Shown: piece after piece, positions 42,843-53,456 of the stretch
How the letters are laid out: every line of letters begins with the position of its first letter
Position numbering within the stretch: position 1 is the stretch's first letter
Assembly: GCA_922989275.2 (NCBI GenBank)
Contig: OV277864.1
Span: forward strand, 56,171,550 to 56,235,549
DNA from: Gari tellinella
Lineage: Eukaryota > Mollusca > Bivalvia > Cardiida > Psammobiidae
Direction: 5' to 3'
Length of the DNA stretch: 64,000 nt
Program-made: the position numbers and the translations under genes
Notes under the pieces: generated by a model
What the model saw: the letters and a program-made list of their open reading frames with translations, nothing else
What the model was told of the DNA's origin: nothing
The model's database searches: none

Positions 42843-42960
42843 TAACCCTATGGTGTCACTACTCATTAGAATCGTCTTAGTAACATCATAAGATATGGTG
42901 CTGAAATGAGTGAGAAAATTGTTGATTTGTTGAAATAACTCTCTCTTATCTGGCACTGTA
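42843..42960. mobile_element. MITE A with collapsed hairpin
   Basis: AACCCTATGGTGTCACTACT then CATTAGAATCGTC runs straight into TTAGTAACATCATAAGATAT: most of the second arm is deleted. Confidence 0.8.
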
Positions 42961-42972
42961 CCGGTATATATA

Positions 42973-43169
42973 TACAGTCGAACTTCGATATCTCGAACTC
43001 AGTTAAATCGAACATACCCTTATTTCAAAGTTAAAACGTGGCTGAGCCACGTTTTAACTTTGAAATATGGGTATATTCGACCTAACCGAGCATGAAATAA
43101 TGCAGTTTATGTGTCGAACTATCGGATAATTCGAGTTAAGCGAGTTCGAGATATCGAAGTTTGACTGTA
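42973..43169. mobile_element. Pogo/Tigger-like MITE, TA on both sides
   Basis: TACAGTCGAACTTCGATATC and GATATCGAAGTTTGACTGTA are inverted ends. An internal palindrome (AAAACGTGGCTGAGCCACGT) lies at 43032-43056. Confidence 0.85.
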
Positions 43170-43450
43170 GTGTCTTTGTCCATGTTGCTGATGCTTGACT
43201 GAACTGGTCTCCTGTGTGTTGAGATAGAGGAGGGTAAATGTAAACCAGAGACTGGTTCTGTATATACAAGCCAGCTGATGAGACCCAGGTGTGCCCCGCT
43301 GGCCAGTCCTATGTCCACACTAATTGCTGTCCTGAAGTGCTGCATGGAATTATGGTCATTTAATTAAGCCCACTCGGAACATAATAAAAGTTTCTTCTTG
43401 GATACATTCAACAATGACTTTACCATTCTAAAGGAGAAGAACTATGAGTC

Positions 43451-43585
43451 TTTAACCTTTGACTCCATATATACACTTTTTTATGCCTTCAATTTATTCC
43501 TCCAGTGAAGAAAATGGTTCCAATTCATGCAACCATTTTTTAATTATGTATCAAAATATGTCCCATATCTTAGAAATAGGCTTAA
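43451..43585 (+). mobile_element. MITE B left part
   Basis: TTTAACCTTTGACTCCATAT, TTATTCCTCCAGTGAAG, CCCATATCTTAG; stops before the core. Confidence 0.7.
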
Positions 43586-44026
43586 AGGTTAAAAAAGGTT
43601 TGCAGCTTAATGCAAGGGGTAAGTATAGCAATACAGTTTCATGTTTCTTTATAACATAATGAAGTCATGAGACATCTGCTTTACACTCACCAGGCCTGCT
43701 TTAAGCAGCCACCTGCCTTAAATACTCACAATGGTGTCAGGGGAGTGGGGTAGCCCTTTTGAATGTGCTAATTGCCAAACCACAGGCTCCTTGTCACATT
43801 GTAAAAAACATAATTATCACAAGGCATGAAAGTTGACATGAAAAACACATGGATAAAACCCCCCTAAAAAGTGGCATCCATAGAAATCTGAGACTTGTGA
43901 ACGTGTGCCTTTAGATCTAAATCTAAACTCATTTAACTCGTTGGCAGATCTCTAATTCATATTACAGGCATGAAACATGTATGACCCCCTGTTGTAGAGA
44001 GAAACTTTATATTGGTAATGCATTGT
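43586..44026. other. Low-repeat interval with a faint D-like core
   Basis: GCAGCTTAATGCAAGGGG and CTGCTTTAAGCAGCCACCTG (43602-43715) are a worn hairpin. Otherwise nothing recognised. Confidence 0.4.
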
Positions 44027-44345
44027 TAACCCATTACCCCTTTTTATACCTTTAATTTATTCCTCCACTAATGAAAATAGTTCTACTTTATTTATAAGGA
44101 TGAGAATATGGGCAATATAAGAAACATTTTCTATATTCTATCAGTTAGTAGTAGCTTAAGGCAGGTTACAATGAATTCTGCTTTACTTTCTACTTGTTTT
44201 GAGTTATCATCTTTCGGTTAAGATACAATGTATAGGAAATATTTATTATGTTACATATTCATGACTGTATAAAGTGGAACTGTTCTCCTCAATGGAGGAA
44301 AAAATTAAAGATATAAACATGTGTATTTATGGGGTAAAGGTTTAA
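44027..44345. mobile_element. MITE B, symmetric form
   Basis: TTAACCCATTACCCCTTTTT, CTCCACTAATGAAAATAG, decayed core, then the mirrored half CAATGGAGGAAAAAATTAAA and GGGGTAAAGGTTTAA. Confidence 0.78.
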
Positions 44346-44382
44346 CACTAACAGTTCAATATAATGAAAACAGTAGTTTTAT

Positions 44383-44640
44383 CAGACATGATGGTTTTAC
44401 AGTCCATATCACTGCTGTAAGTCTGTATAAGATAATAGGGAGTTTTTCAAAAAATAAAATATTTATTTTTGTATTAAACCCTATGTTGTTACTACTCATT
44501 AGAATCGTCTCTTCGAGACGATTCTAATGAGTAGTTACACCATAGGATTTGGTGCTCAAATAAAGATTTTACTCCCTCTTATCAGGAGCCCCGTCAGACA
44601 TGATGGTTTTACCGTCCATATCACCGCTGTAGGTCTGTAT
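44383..44640. repeat. 46-bp flanking direct duplication around an A element
   Basis: 44383-44428 and 44595-44640 both begin CAGACATGATGGTTTTAC and end GTCTGTAT, with three differences over 46 bp. Confidence 0.93.
44429..44594. mobile_element. MITE A between 46-bp duplicated flanks
   Basis: AAGATAATAGGGAGTTTTTC to CTTATCAGGAGCCCCGT; core 44479-44546. The left CAGGGCTCC is missing. Confidence 0.9.
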
Positions 44641-44943
44641 GAGTGTATCCCAGGTCTGGACACTGGGAGACAATGTCCCATGCATAATTAATACTGACCA
44701 ATTAGGAATACATTGGACAAGGGAATAATTACTTGCGATGACAAAGTTATTTAATTACTGACTTTACAGGGGTTGTCCACGACACTGAGTGGTAGAGTTT
44801 TGGTTACAGTAGCATGCGGCGACTATATATTACTATTGATTTTACGCATCAAAACTAATAGAGAACATTATAAATTAATAACGGGACAAAGTGAAGGGTA
44901 ATTTGTTTACCATGAGACCCTCTGCCACTCCTGGTCTACACGC
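44641..44943. other. Low-repeat interval, no gene recognised
   Basis: No motif; TAATTA and TAATTAG sites are frequent. Confidence 0.5.
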
Positions 44944-45250
44944 ATATGGAGTTTGTCATGTTGTATGACAGGTCTTTGTCTTTCTGACTAGAATTATTTA
45001 CTTATGTAGGCTATTTTTTTTATTTTTATTTTTTTTCATTTTTCTCCAAATCCTATGGTGTTACTACTCATTAGAATCGTCTCTTCGAGACGATTCTAAT
45101 GAGTAGTGACACCGTAGGGTTTAACACAGAAATTAAGATTTTAGTTTTTGAAATGCTCCACTTATCTGGAGTCTTGATATGGAGTTTGTCATGTTGTATG
45201 ACAGGTCTTTGTCTTCCCGACTAGAATTATTTACTCATCTGGGCTATTTT
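44944..45250. repeat. 74-bp flanking direct duplication around an A element
   Basis: 44944-45017 and 45177-45250 share ATATGGAGTTTGTCATGTTG and GACTAGAATTATTTACT, with about five differences over 74 bp. Confidence 0.93.
45018..45176. mobile_element. MITE A between 74-bp duplicated flanks
   Basis: T-rich left arm, perfect core 45052-45119 (loop TTC), right arm AAATGCTCCACTTATCTGGA. Confidence 0.9.
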
Positions 45251-45354
45251 CTTATGCAGTGTTTTTTTCCCCAGTTGTTTTTCTTTAACATATTATTTGT
45301 CATTTATTTTAAGGATGGTTTCTAATTCAGTATCAAAAGCAGGAGTCTACTGAA

Positions 45355-45700
45355 TCCTTTACTCCTCAGATACACCTTTTTATGCATATAAGTCATTCGT
45401 TAATGTAAGAAAATAGTTCAATTTTATACTGTAATGAATATGCAACTTAAGAATATAGTTCCAATATCCTTGTAATGTAGATGATACTGCTTCAACCCTT
45501 AAAATACTTCACATAGATATGCATTTTTACGCATTTAAGGTATTCATCCACAGATGAAAATAGTTTCACTTTATACAGTCATGAATAATTATATATCATA
45601 AGAAATATTTTCTTTTTCTTATAGAATGTAGCTTAAAGCAAACTGTTTTCAGTGGTCACCTGTCTTCAAAACTAGAAACAGGCTGCAGAGTTATAGGTAA
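45355..45700 (+). mobile_element. Two overlapping MITE B copies
   Basis: CCTTTACTCCTCAGATACAC to AATATCCTTGTAATGTAG, then CTTCAACCCTTAAAATACTT to CTAGAAACAGGCTGCAGAG. The second copy lacks most of its core. Confidence 0.7.
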
Positions 45701-45865
45701 AAGCAGGCTGAAAGTAAAACAGAATTGGCAGACTGTTGTACCAGAGATTGAAATTGTAAAGATGGATGAAGAACAGATATGCCTTTATTGTTGTGTATCT
45801 TGACCAGTGTCAGTTGAACATGAGGTCCTTGTATATGGAAAATACAGGGTTTTTATGCATTTACT

Positions 45866-45904
45866 AAGGTGAGCGGTATAGGACCTTTATGGTCCTCTTG
45901 TTTA
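45866..45904 (+). mobile_element. AGCTCACC-type element, 3' end relic
   Basis: AAGGTGAGCGGTATAGGACC and GGTCCTCTTGTTT match the closing motif of the family. Confidence 0.6.
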
Positions 45905-46404
45905 AAATTGTTAGGGCATTTGACATGGCTTACAACACAGACAAAAAATGGTCAAAAAATCAAATATTCTATAAAACTATGCAAGTCTATGTGGTTATAT
46001 TTTCATTTATTGACAAACTTGTTTAAATAATCCCATTTTATTTATGCTTTTCGGTGGATTACCACGATATAGCAGTGGATGATCACTTGGTAATCCACTG
46101 CAGTGGATTATCACCAATCGCTTTTATTATGAATTTTCCCTGTAGGGCTCCCCAACAATCGTAGTCAATCGTGTCTTATCGTTAAATTCCGGCAGTCCGA
46201 TTTGTCGCGAACTACTCACCGGAAGAGCACGAATCCAAACTCGGGAGCAACGAAGTCATTCGGATGACGTCATTATACCGCCAACTGTCACGCGCATGTG
46301 TTCGACATAAAACGTGGGGCTCAACACGGGATAAATAATGTACGTTCGCTTTCAATTTTTAAACAATTTCGTTTAAAAAGTGGCTTAAAAGCATAAATAA
46401 ATAG
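45905..46404. other. CpG-richer island with a CRE palindrome
   Basis: 46060-46130 has inverted GTGGATTACCA/TGGTAATCCACT. 46170-46350 is the most CpG-rich stretch nearby and includes TGACGTCA and CCGGAAG. No open frame. Confidence 0.45.
46264..46271. promoter_or_regulatory. Possible CRE (CREB/ATF) site
   Basis: Exact palindrome TGACGTCA within the CpG-richer island, 60 bp after an ETS-like CCGGAAG. Known consensus, but isolated occurrence; could be chance. Confidence 0.25.
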
Positions 46405-46562
46405 AATAACTGTGTTTTTTCAGTGTAAAATCGAATTTAATCCATTTCGTGAACATCAGACTGTTATATTTTCACTCGTGGCTTCGCCACTCGTGAAAAT
46501 ATAACGTCTGATGTTCACTCAATGGATTAAATTTCGATCTTACACTGAAAAAAACAGTTATC
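46405..46562. mobile_element. Long foldback, ~158 bp
   Basis: Almost entirely one inverted repeat: ATAACTGTGTTTTTTCAGTG with CACTGAAAAAAACAGTTAT outside, TAATCCATTTCGTGAACATC with its complement, and GTGGCTTCGCCAC at the tip. Arms of about 70 bp. Confidence 0.88.
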
Positions 46563-46931
46563 CTCTATATATCTGATCTTCTCATTGATAATCAATTGCC
46601 CATAAACCTGGTCATGTTCATTAAGTTGACTGTATTTGTTCCTGTTTATCAGAATTTTATTAGGAACTGTTACATTATGCAAATAACAAAATAAGAAAAA
46701 CTCCCATGAAAAATTGTCCCGTAAATTGGTTTGACCAGACTATTTGTTTGGAGACAAACACTGGATAAACGAAGTGATTGGGACGATTGCAGCTCACTTT
46801 ATTCCAATACCGTGAGCTTTAACAGTTCCGTTCCAATATCACAGTTGACATCACCAGTGGGACATTCTCAAAGGAACTGAGTTCATAAAAATGTGTTTCC
46901 GTATCGGAGGCACGAAACAACAAACATGGTG
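46563..46931. other. Low-repeat interval, no gene recognised
   Basis: Nothing supported. Confidence 0.5.
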
Positions 46932-47125
46932 CAGGGCTCCAGATAAGAGGTAGTTATTTCAACAAATCAAACATTTTCTCACTCATTTCAGCACCAAATC
47001 CTATGGTGTTACTACTCATTAGAATCGTCTCTTCGAGACGATTCTAATGAGTAGTGACACCATAGGGTTTAATTCAGAAATAAAGATTTTAGTTTTTGAA
47101 AAACTACCCTTTTCTGGAGCTCTGA
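46932..47125. mobile_element. MITE A copy
   Basis: CAGGGCTCCAGATAAGAGGT to TTTTCTGGAGCTCTG; perfect core 47000-47067. Confidence 0.93.
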
Positions 47126-47449
47126 TAATTGGTGCAGTTATGGTCAATGAGAGGGAATAAATTGGTATTTTAACTTAAGCTGTGATGGTGGATATAATAC
47201 TATGGAGGTAATGAGAGATCAATTTCATGGGACGGTGGCAGGAGGACTTAGATTTAAAGATATGTGATTAAACGAGAGTTTAAGGTGGTTTAGAGACAGT
47301 AGAGTGTAGATTTTGAAATACAGTCAGTATTGTATTGAAACGTCAAATCAATAGATACGTCTTTCATGCTTCTACCCTGACTTGATAGAAAGCTATAGAA
47401 AACTTGTCCTACATCCATATAATGAAGTGGTATAGTTGATCTGTAGGCA
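47126..47449. other. Low-repeat interval, no gene recognised
   Basis: AT-rich; no motif. Confidence 0.5.
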
Positions 47450-48505
47450 GAGTGTTGGTATAGTTGATCTGTAGGCAGAGGGCTGGTTTATACATGTATG
47501 TAGTTGATCTGTAGGCAGAGCGCTGGCATCGTTGATCTTTAGACATAGGGCTGGTAATCAGGTACGGTTGTAGACAGGGTTTATCTGTAAGCAGAGGGCT
47601 GGTATAGTTGACCTTTAGGCAGAGAGTTTGTATAGTTGACCTGTAGATAGAGAGGGCTGGAATAGTTTATATGTAGGCAGCAAACTGGTATAGTTGTAGG
47701 CAGAGGGATGGTATAGTTGACCTGTAGATAGATTGCTGTAAAGTTTACCTGTAGGCAGAATGCTGATATTGTTGTATGCAGAGGGCTGGTATAGTGGCCA
47801 TGTAGGCAGAGTGCTGGTATAGTTGTAGGCAGAGGGCTGGTATAGTGGCCATGTAGGCAGAGTGCTGGTATAGTTGTAGGCAGAGTGCTGGTATAGTTGT
47901 AGGCAGAGGGTTGGTATAGTGGCCATGTAGGCAGAGTGCTGGTATAGTTGTAGGCAGAGGGCTGGTATAGTTTACTTGTAGATAGAGGGCTGTAAATGTT
48001 TACCTGTAGGCAGAATGCTGATATAGTTGTATGCAGAGGGCTGGTATAGTGGCCGTGTAGGCAGAGTGCTGGTATAGTTGTAGGCAGAGTGCTGGTATAG
48101 TTGTAGGCAGAGGGCTGGTATAGTTTACTTGTAGATAGAGGGCTGTAAATGTTTACCTGTAGGCAGAATGCTGGTATAGATGTAGGCAGAGGGCTGGTAC
48201 AGTGGCCATGTAGGCAGAGGGCTGGTATAGTTGACTTGTATCTAGAAGGCTATTATAGTTGACCTGTAGATAGAGGGCTGGAATAGTCTATATGTAGGCA
48301 GATCGAATTCGAGTGCTGGTATAGATGTAGGTAGAGGGCTGGTATAGTTGACTTGTAGATACAGGGCTGGAATAGTTGATATGTAGGAAGCAAACGGGGA
48401 TAGTTGGAGGCAGAGGGCTAGAATAGTTGATATTCAGATAGAGGGCTGGTATAGTTGACCTGTAGATAGAGGGCTGGAATAGTCTATATGTAGGCAGCGA
48501 AATGG
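47450..48505. repeat. Minisatellite 4, left part, 23- and 28-bp units
   Basis: Units TATAGTTGTAGGCAGAGGGC+TGG (23 bp) and TATAGTGGCCATGTAGGCAG+AGTGCTGG (28 bp) often alternate, giving 51-bp dimers. A foreign ATCGAATTCG interrupts a unit at about 48302. Minus-strand frames are repeat translations. Confidence 0.93.
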
Positions 48506-49728
48506 TACAGTCGAATACCGTTACCTCGATATTGGATACCTCGATACTCCGCTTACGTCGATATTTTTCGCCGGTCCCGGCGAATTCCTTCTTTATCTAT
48601 ATAGTAAATCCCTCATTTGCTCGATATTGTTTCGTCGATATTATCGGTTACGTCGATGTAATTTTTCAGAACCATAGCAATTTTTCTCACCCTTACGTCG
48701 ATATCTGCTTCACCGTGACCGCATATCGTACATTCGGCAAACATTGAATGGAGGTGCGAAAATGGCTCTCGGCCACCGTGACTGATTGTAGCACCAAATG
48801 TGTGAATATGTCCGAAATTGCACCAATCTGCACGAAAGATAATCCCATCTTAATTGCACTGTATCAATATTATTAATGATTTCCCGAATAACTTTGGTTA
48901 CGAAGTTTGCGTACATATTTTGGATGACGATCCTGTCAAACCTGAGTCAATTATGGCCGCGCTGTTTAAATCAGACTACATAATTATTTGTAGTGCAGAC
49001 TGAAAGTGCCGTACGGCGAATAAGTGTAGTGAGATCAAACAAAAGTTACATTTCATTTCTGATTTATTTTTTATCTAAGTCAGTTCAAAGACGCCGCTTC
49101 TGTTTGAAACGCCGAAATAATTCGCCGGCGTTTCGAAATCGGACACACCCTTTTGAAAATTAAACATGTAAACAACTTACGCTTCCTAAGGTTTAGCGTC
49201 ACCGGAAGTGTAAACAGTTCACTGTGTTTTGTGCGATGAAATGTGTAGACCTAATTTTATGTTATAAAAATGTGTTAGCACCCATGCGCTGGATGTTAAT
49301 GTTGATGAAATCAGGTAGATCTACCAAATATTTTCTAAATATTTGCCGTGTATTGTCTCCGTCATCTCTTCTATTATTTTGTGTCGCTGTTTGTGTTTCG
49401 ATTTACGAAAATTGTTTACTCGCTGCCGCATATCATAAATCTAATTGACGCGTAGATTCTCTACTTTTAAAAATACTGACCACCTTCATCAAGTTATATA
49501 TATAAAAACTATGTCAGAGAATTGAAGATTATGTCAGATTCTACTTGCCTACGCATTTATTTTCAATTACCAATCATTTAACTGTCGATAAACACTAGGA
49601 TCGAGTACAACGCATCTTCAATATGACGATACAGATCTCAAATGAGAAACTCTCGTTAGCTCGAACTTCGGATACGTCGATATTTTTTCACGGTCCGTTG
49701 AACTTCGAGGTAACGGTATTCGACTGTA
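48506..49728. mobile_element. Pogo/Tigger-like element, 1.22 kb, inserted in minisatellite 4
   Basis: CAGTCGAATACCGTTACCTC and GAGGTAACGGTATTCGACTG are exact inverted ends (22 bp with the next two), flanked by TA. The left 200 bp holds seven TCGATA(T/C)-like sites, which may be transposase-binding repeats. Internal frames of 68-81 codons (48502-48747, 48710-48916, 49224-49448) show no DDE signature that I can see, so it is probably non-autonomous. Minisatellite units join cleanly when it is removed. Confidence 0.87.
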
Positions 49729-50560
49729 TAGATGTAGGCAGACGGATGGTATAGTTGACCTGTAGGCAGATGGCTGGTACAGATGTAGGCAGAGGGCTGG
49801 TATAGTTGACCTGTAGATAGAGGGCTGGAATAATCTATATGTAGGCAGCGAAATGGTATAGTTGTAGGCAGACGGATGGTATAGTGGTTATATAGGCAAA
49901 GGGCTGGTATAGATGTATGCAGAGGGCTGGTATCGTGGTTATATAGGCAGAGTGCTGGTATAGATGTAGGCAGAGTGCTGGTATAGATGTAGACAGAGTG
50001 CTGGTATAGATGTAGGCAGAGGGCTGGTATAGTTGATTTGTAGATAGAGGGCTGGAAAAGTTAACCTGTAGGCAGAGGGCTGGTATAGATTCATGCAGAA
50101 GGCTAGTATAGTTGACTTGTAGATAGAGGGCTGATATAATTGATATGTAGGCAGAGGGCTGGTATAGATGAAGCCAGAGGGCTGGTATAGATTTATGCAG
50201 AGGGCTGGTATAGTTGACTAGTAGATAGAGGGCTGAAATAGTTGATATGTAGGCAGCGAGCAGGTATAGATGTAGGCAGAGCTGGTATGATTGACCTGTA
50301 GATAGAGAGCTGTAGGTGTTATAGGTATAGGCAGGTAGAAGTGTAGACAGAGGGCTGATATAGGTGTAGGCAGAAAGCTGGTATCGTTGACTGTACATAG
50401 AAGGTATATATAGTTGATATGAAGGCAGAGGGCTGGTATAGGTGTAGGCAGAGGGTTAGTATAGATGAAGGCAGAGGGCTGGTATAGTTGACTTATAGAT
50501 AGAGGGCAAGTACAGGCAGAGGGCTTGTATAGTTGTAGGCAGAGTGCTGGTAAATAGTGT
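49729..50560. repeat. Minisatellite 4, right part
   Basis: Same units as the left part, including GTAGATAGAGGGCTGGAATA and TATGTAGGCAGCGAAATGG. The array decays after about 50280. Confidence 0.93.
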
Positions 50561-51451
50561 TTAAGTTTTGACAGATCAGGGAAACATGAATAAGTCAAGG
50601 AATAGTCAGGGAATTTTTGTCTACCACATTTGTGGGAACCCTGAAATTTGAAGGTTCTTTAATAAATTTTTTAGCTGAGAAACAACTGCCATTTTAATTG
50701 TCATTTTGTAACAAAAGATACTCGTCTTGTTTCATTTTTGCGTCAACAACTGTAAGTGTCCTGTTGCAATATGCTCAAAGTCAATTTTAGCTTCTAACAT
50801 ATGTACAGTGTTTGCTAGATAATGACAATAATTATGACGGAATTGTTAAAAAAAGCCCCACTGATTGGAGAAACATGTTTATTTATTTATTTAGCAGCTA
50901 ATGAAAAGACATTAAAATCTGGACACAAATGAGCATAGGAAGTTGGTAAGAATTACCTTGTCTGTCTTGGACGACCCACGTTTGGCGTGTTAACTTAATT
51001 TTTAGGCCATATAGACTGTGTAAATATGTACTTACAATTATTTAAGCAGACATATTTGAAACTAACGACTTCTTACACATCCTGGATTCCCCTTTTACAA
51101 ACTTTCCTGCATTTGTGACTAGTTTGGATTTAGATTAGTCACTTGAACAAATTAGCTCTGTCTCTAAATGAAAACCTTTTATGTTAGTAGCGTTAAGTGT
51201 AAATAAAAGGATTATGCGATTAGAATAATTTTCAGGATATCAGAAAATAATATTTTTTAAAGAAAGCGGATGATATTTTGTTTTGACTAAAGGGATAGAT
51301 AATGAACAAAAAGATGGCATGGCCGTCATAGCTTTCACAGGGCAGAAGGTTGAAGACAGGTCCGCAGATAGGCTTCCCAGACTTTGCCGTCCAAAATGAC
51401 GCTCCACTTAAAAACTAACAATAATTAGTCTCTTTGTCATAAATTTTCGTT
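50561..51451. other. Low-repeat interval, no gene recognised
   Basis: Unique-looking; no open frame above 60 codons. Confidence 0.5.
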
Positions 51452-51675
51452 TTAACTCTTTGCATGCCAGCGGCGGATATATCTGCCACAGTGATTACCT
51501 TGGCAAACAGTTTTGATCCAGATGAGACGCCGCGTAATGCGGCGTCTCATCAGGAACAAAACTGTTCGACACTCTGATCATGTTTTGAAAAGAAATTTAG
51601 AAAATTCTATATTTAGAATATCAGCAGACCACAATTGTTGCAGACGAAAAAAATTACCCAGCATGCAAAGAGTTA
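51452..51675 (-). mobile_element. MITE E, complete, TTAA on both sides
   Basis: TTAACTCTTTGCATGCCAGC to CAGCATGCAAAGAGTTAA; core around GACGCCGCGTAATGCGGCGTC. Confidence 0.93.
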
Positions 51676-51809
51676 AAAAAATAGCCTCAGACAAATCAGC
51701 AGACTAGAAATATTATCGGGTATTGTTGTTTTTTACTTGACGTGTATATTAGGTAACTCTAGCCTATTGACTACCACTTAGACGAATAATTGTTTTTGCT
51801 ATCAAATGT

Positions 51810-52032
51810 TTAACCCTTTACCCCATGGAAGCGCCTTTTAGCACATTTAGTTTATTCCTCCGCTGAAGAAAGGAGTAAACTTTGCTATGGGGTAAAGGGT
51901 TAAGCTGTCATCTACAAGGATATTGACAATATTTCTGACAAAATGTATTAATGACTGTAAATTGGAATTATTTTCTTTAATGGAGGATTAACTTAAAGGC
52001 ATAAAAAGCAAATTTATCGGGTAATGGGTTAA
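51810..52032. mobile_element. MITE B, compact symmetric copy plus distal half
   Basis: TTAACCCTTTACCCCATGGA with CGCTGAAGAAAGGAGTAAAC, then TATGGGGTAAAGGGTTAA after only 94 bp; followed by a distal half to TCGGGTAATGGGTTAA. Confidence 0.8.
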
Positions 52033-52452
52033 TGCAGTGTTGCTGCTAAAACCCTTTGGCTGCTATAGGCAACCTAAATAAAAGTCGACTTTACAACAGT
52101 TTGGATCCAGATCAGATGCTGTGTCTGATAAGAATCCATACTATATAATACATATCAATGATTTTTCAGTAAAAACTTCAAAAATTTAAATTTGGCATAA
52201 ATTTGCAGACAAAAATAGGTTTTTTCAGACCGGCAGCAAGGTGTATTTTCAGAGAGAATAAGCAACGTTTTACTTTTGTTTCAAAAGATTCTGAAAACTT
52301 TTTCAACTTGAGGTGTGGTGCTTAAATGAAGAAAAACTTATCCAAATTGCGTTAAAATAAAATAAAAGGACCTCTAATGTTTTACTTTTCCTTCCAATTA
52401 TTATAGTCTGTGGAATTTTAACTCTTAGAAAATGATTAATTCAGCTAAAAAA
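52033..52452. other. AT-rich interval with an E-like fragment
   Basis: ACAGTTTGGATCCAGATCAG at 52093 and a worn complement; otherwise nothing. Confidence 0.45.
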
Positions 52453-52906
52453 GCAAACATTTTAGAGCCAGATCAGATGCAGAATAACTCAACATCTGAT
52501 CTTGATCTACACTGTTGGTCTGAATGTATATTAGTTTGTAGTTGCAATGTTTATACTAACTGTGGAAATGTACTCTGAATACAATTCAGAGCTCCAGATA
52601 TGGGGAGTATTTCAAAAACTTAACTCTTTATTTCTGCATTAAACCCTATGGTGTCACTACTCATTAGAATCGTCTCTTCCAGACGATTCCAATGAGTAGT
52701 AACACCATAGGATTTTTTATTGAAATGAGTGAGAAAATGCTGGATTTATTCTGTTTTATCTGGAGCCTCACAATGACTTTGGCTTAACCTGCAAATAGTT
52801 TAGATTCTGATCAGATAACTCAACATCTGATCTTGATCTACACTGTTTTGTCGGCATGAGTGTATTTATTTCATTTTGATTATCCTCTGGAAATGCAAAC
52901 TGAATA
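52453..52906. repeat. Long flanking direct duplication around an A element
   Basis: 52453-52590 and 52784-52906 share GCAAA..TTTAGA, a run of 33 identical bases starting ATAACTCAACATCTGATC, then GGAAATG and CTGAATA in the same order. Overall about three quarters identical. Confidence 0.8.
52591..52769. mobile_element. MITE A between duplicated flanks
   Basis: GCTCCAGATATGGGGAGTAT to GTTTTATCTGGAGCCT; core 52646-52713 with one mismatch. Confidence 0.9.
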
Positions 52907-53345
52907 TACAGTAAAACCTCTCTATTACCAACTCTAAATTGTGTGAATTATTAGATGTTCATAACAGGTGACAGTTTAACCCTTTCCCCCATAGAAGCGC
53001 CTTTTAGCGCATTCAGTTTATTCTTGCCCTGAAGAAAATAGTTCCAATTTATAAATTCATAAATATGTATAATACAAAATATTTTCTATATTCTAGCAGA
53101 TGATAGCTTAAAGCAGGCTGAAAGTAAAGCAGAATGCGCTTAAAGCGCATTCTGCTTTACTTTCAACCTGCTTTAAGTGGACACCTATATTCAATACTAG
53201 AGATATGCTATGTGGGAAAGGGTTAAAACAAGGTGACAGTAAAACAGAAAGCTCCTTACTGTCACCTTGCTTTAAGCCATCACCTATCTTTTATACAGTC
53301 AATTGGCCTTCGTTTACGTGGTCTTAATAGAGAGGTATTACTGTA
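52907..53345. mobile_element. MITE D split by a B insertion
   Basis: TACAGTAAAACCTCTCTATT to CAGGTGACAG; resumes AACAAGGTGACAGTAAAAC and ends TAGAGAGGTATTACTGTA. Confidence 0.9.
52976..53226 (+). mobile_element. MITE B (CCCTTTCCCCC variant) nested in D
   Basis: TTAACCCTTTCCCCCATAGA to TATGTGGGAAAGGGTTAA, TTAA on both sides; perfect core. It lies at the TTAA that opens the D hairpin. Confidence 0.93.
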
Positions 53346-53456
53346 TCTGCGATATTCTGGATTAATTCACTCTCTTCCTCGGGATCTATGCAGCTATTGA
53401 TTATTGGTTTGGAGCCTGATCAATCACTTGGTACGGCTTGCACAGTAAAATTTGCG

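Noticed and set aside
48299..48318. GATCGAATTCGAG resembling a cloning linker
   Set aside because: An EcoRI-containing 10-bp interruption can arise by chance and there is no vector sequence around it.
47615..50598. Frames repeating LYQPSAYNYTSTLPTW-like units
   Set aside because: Translation of the 23/28-bp minisatellite.
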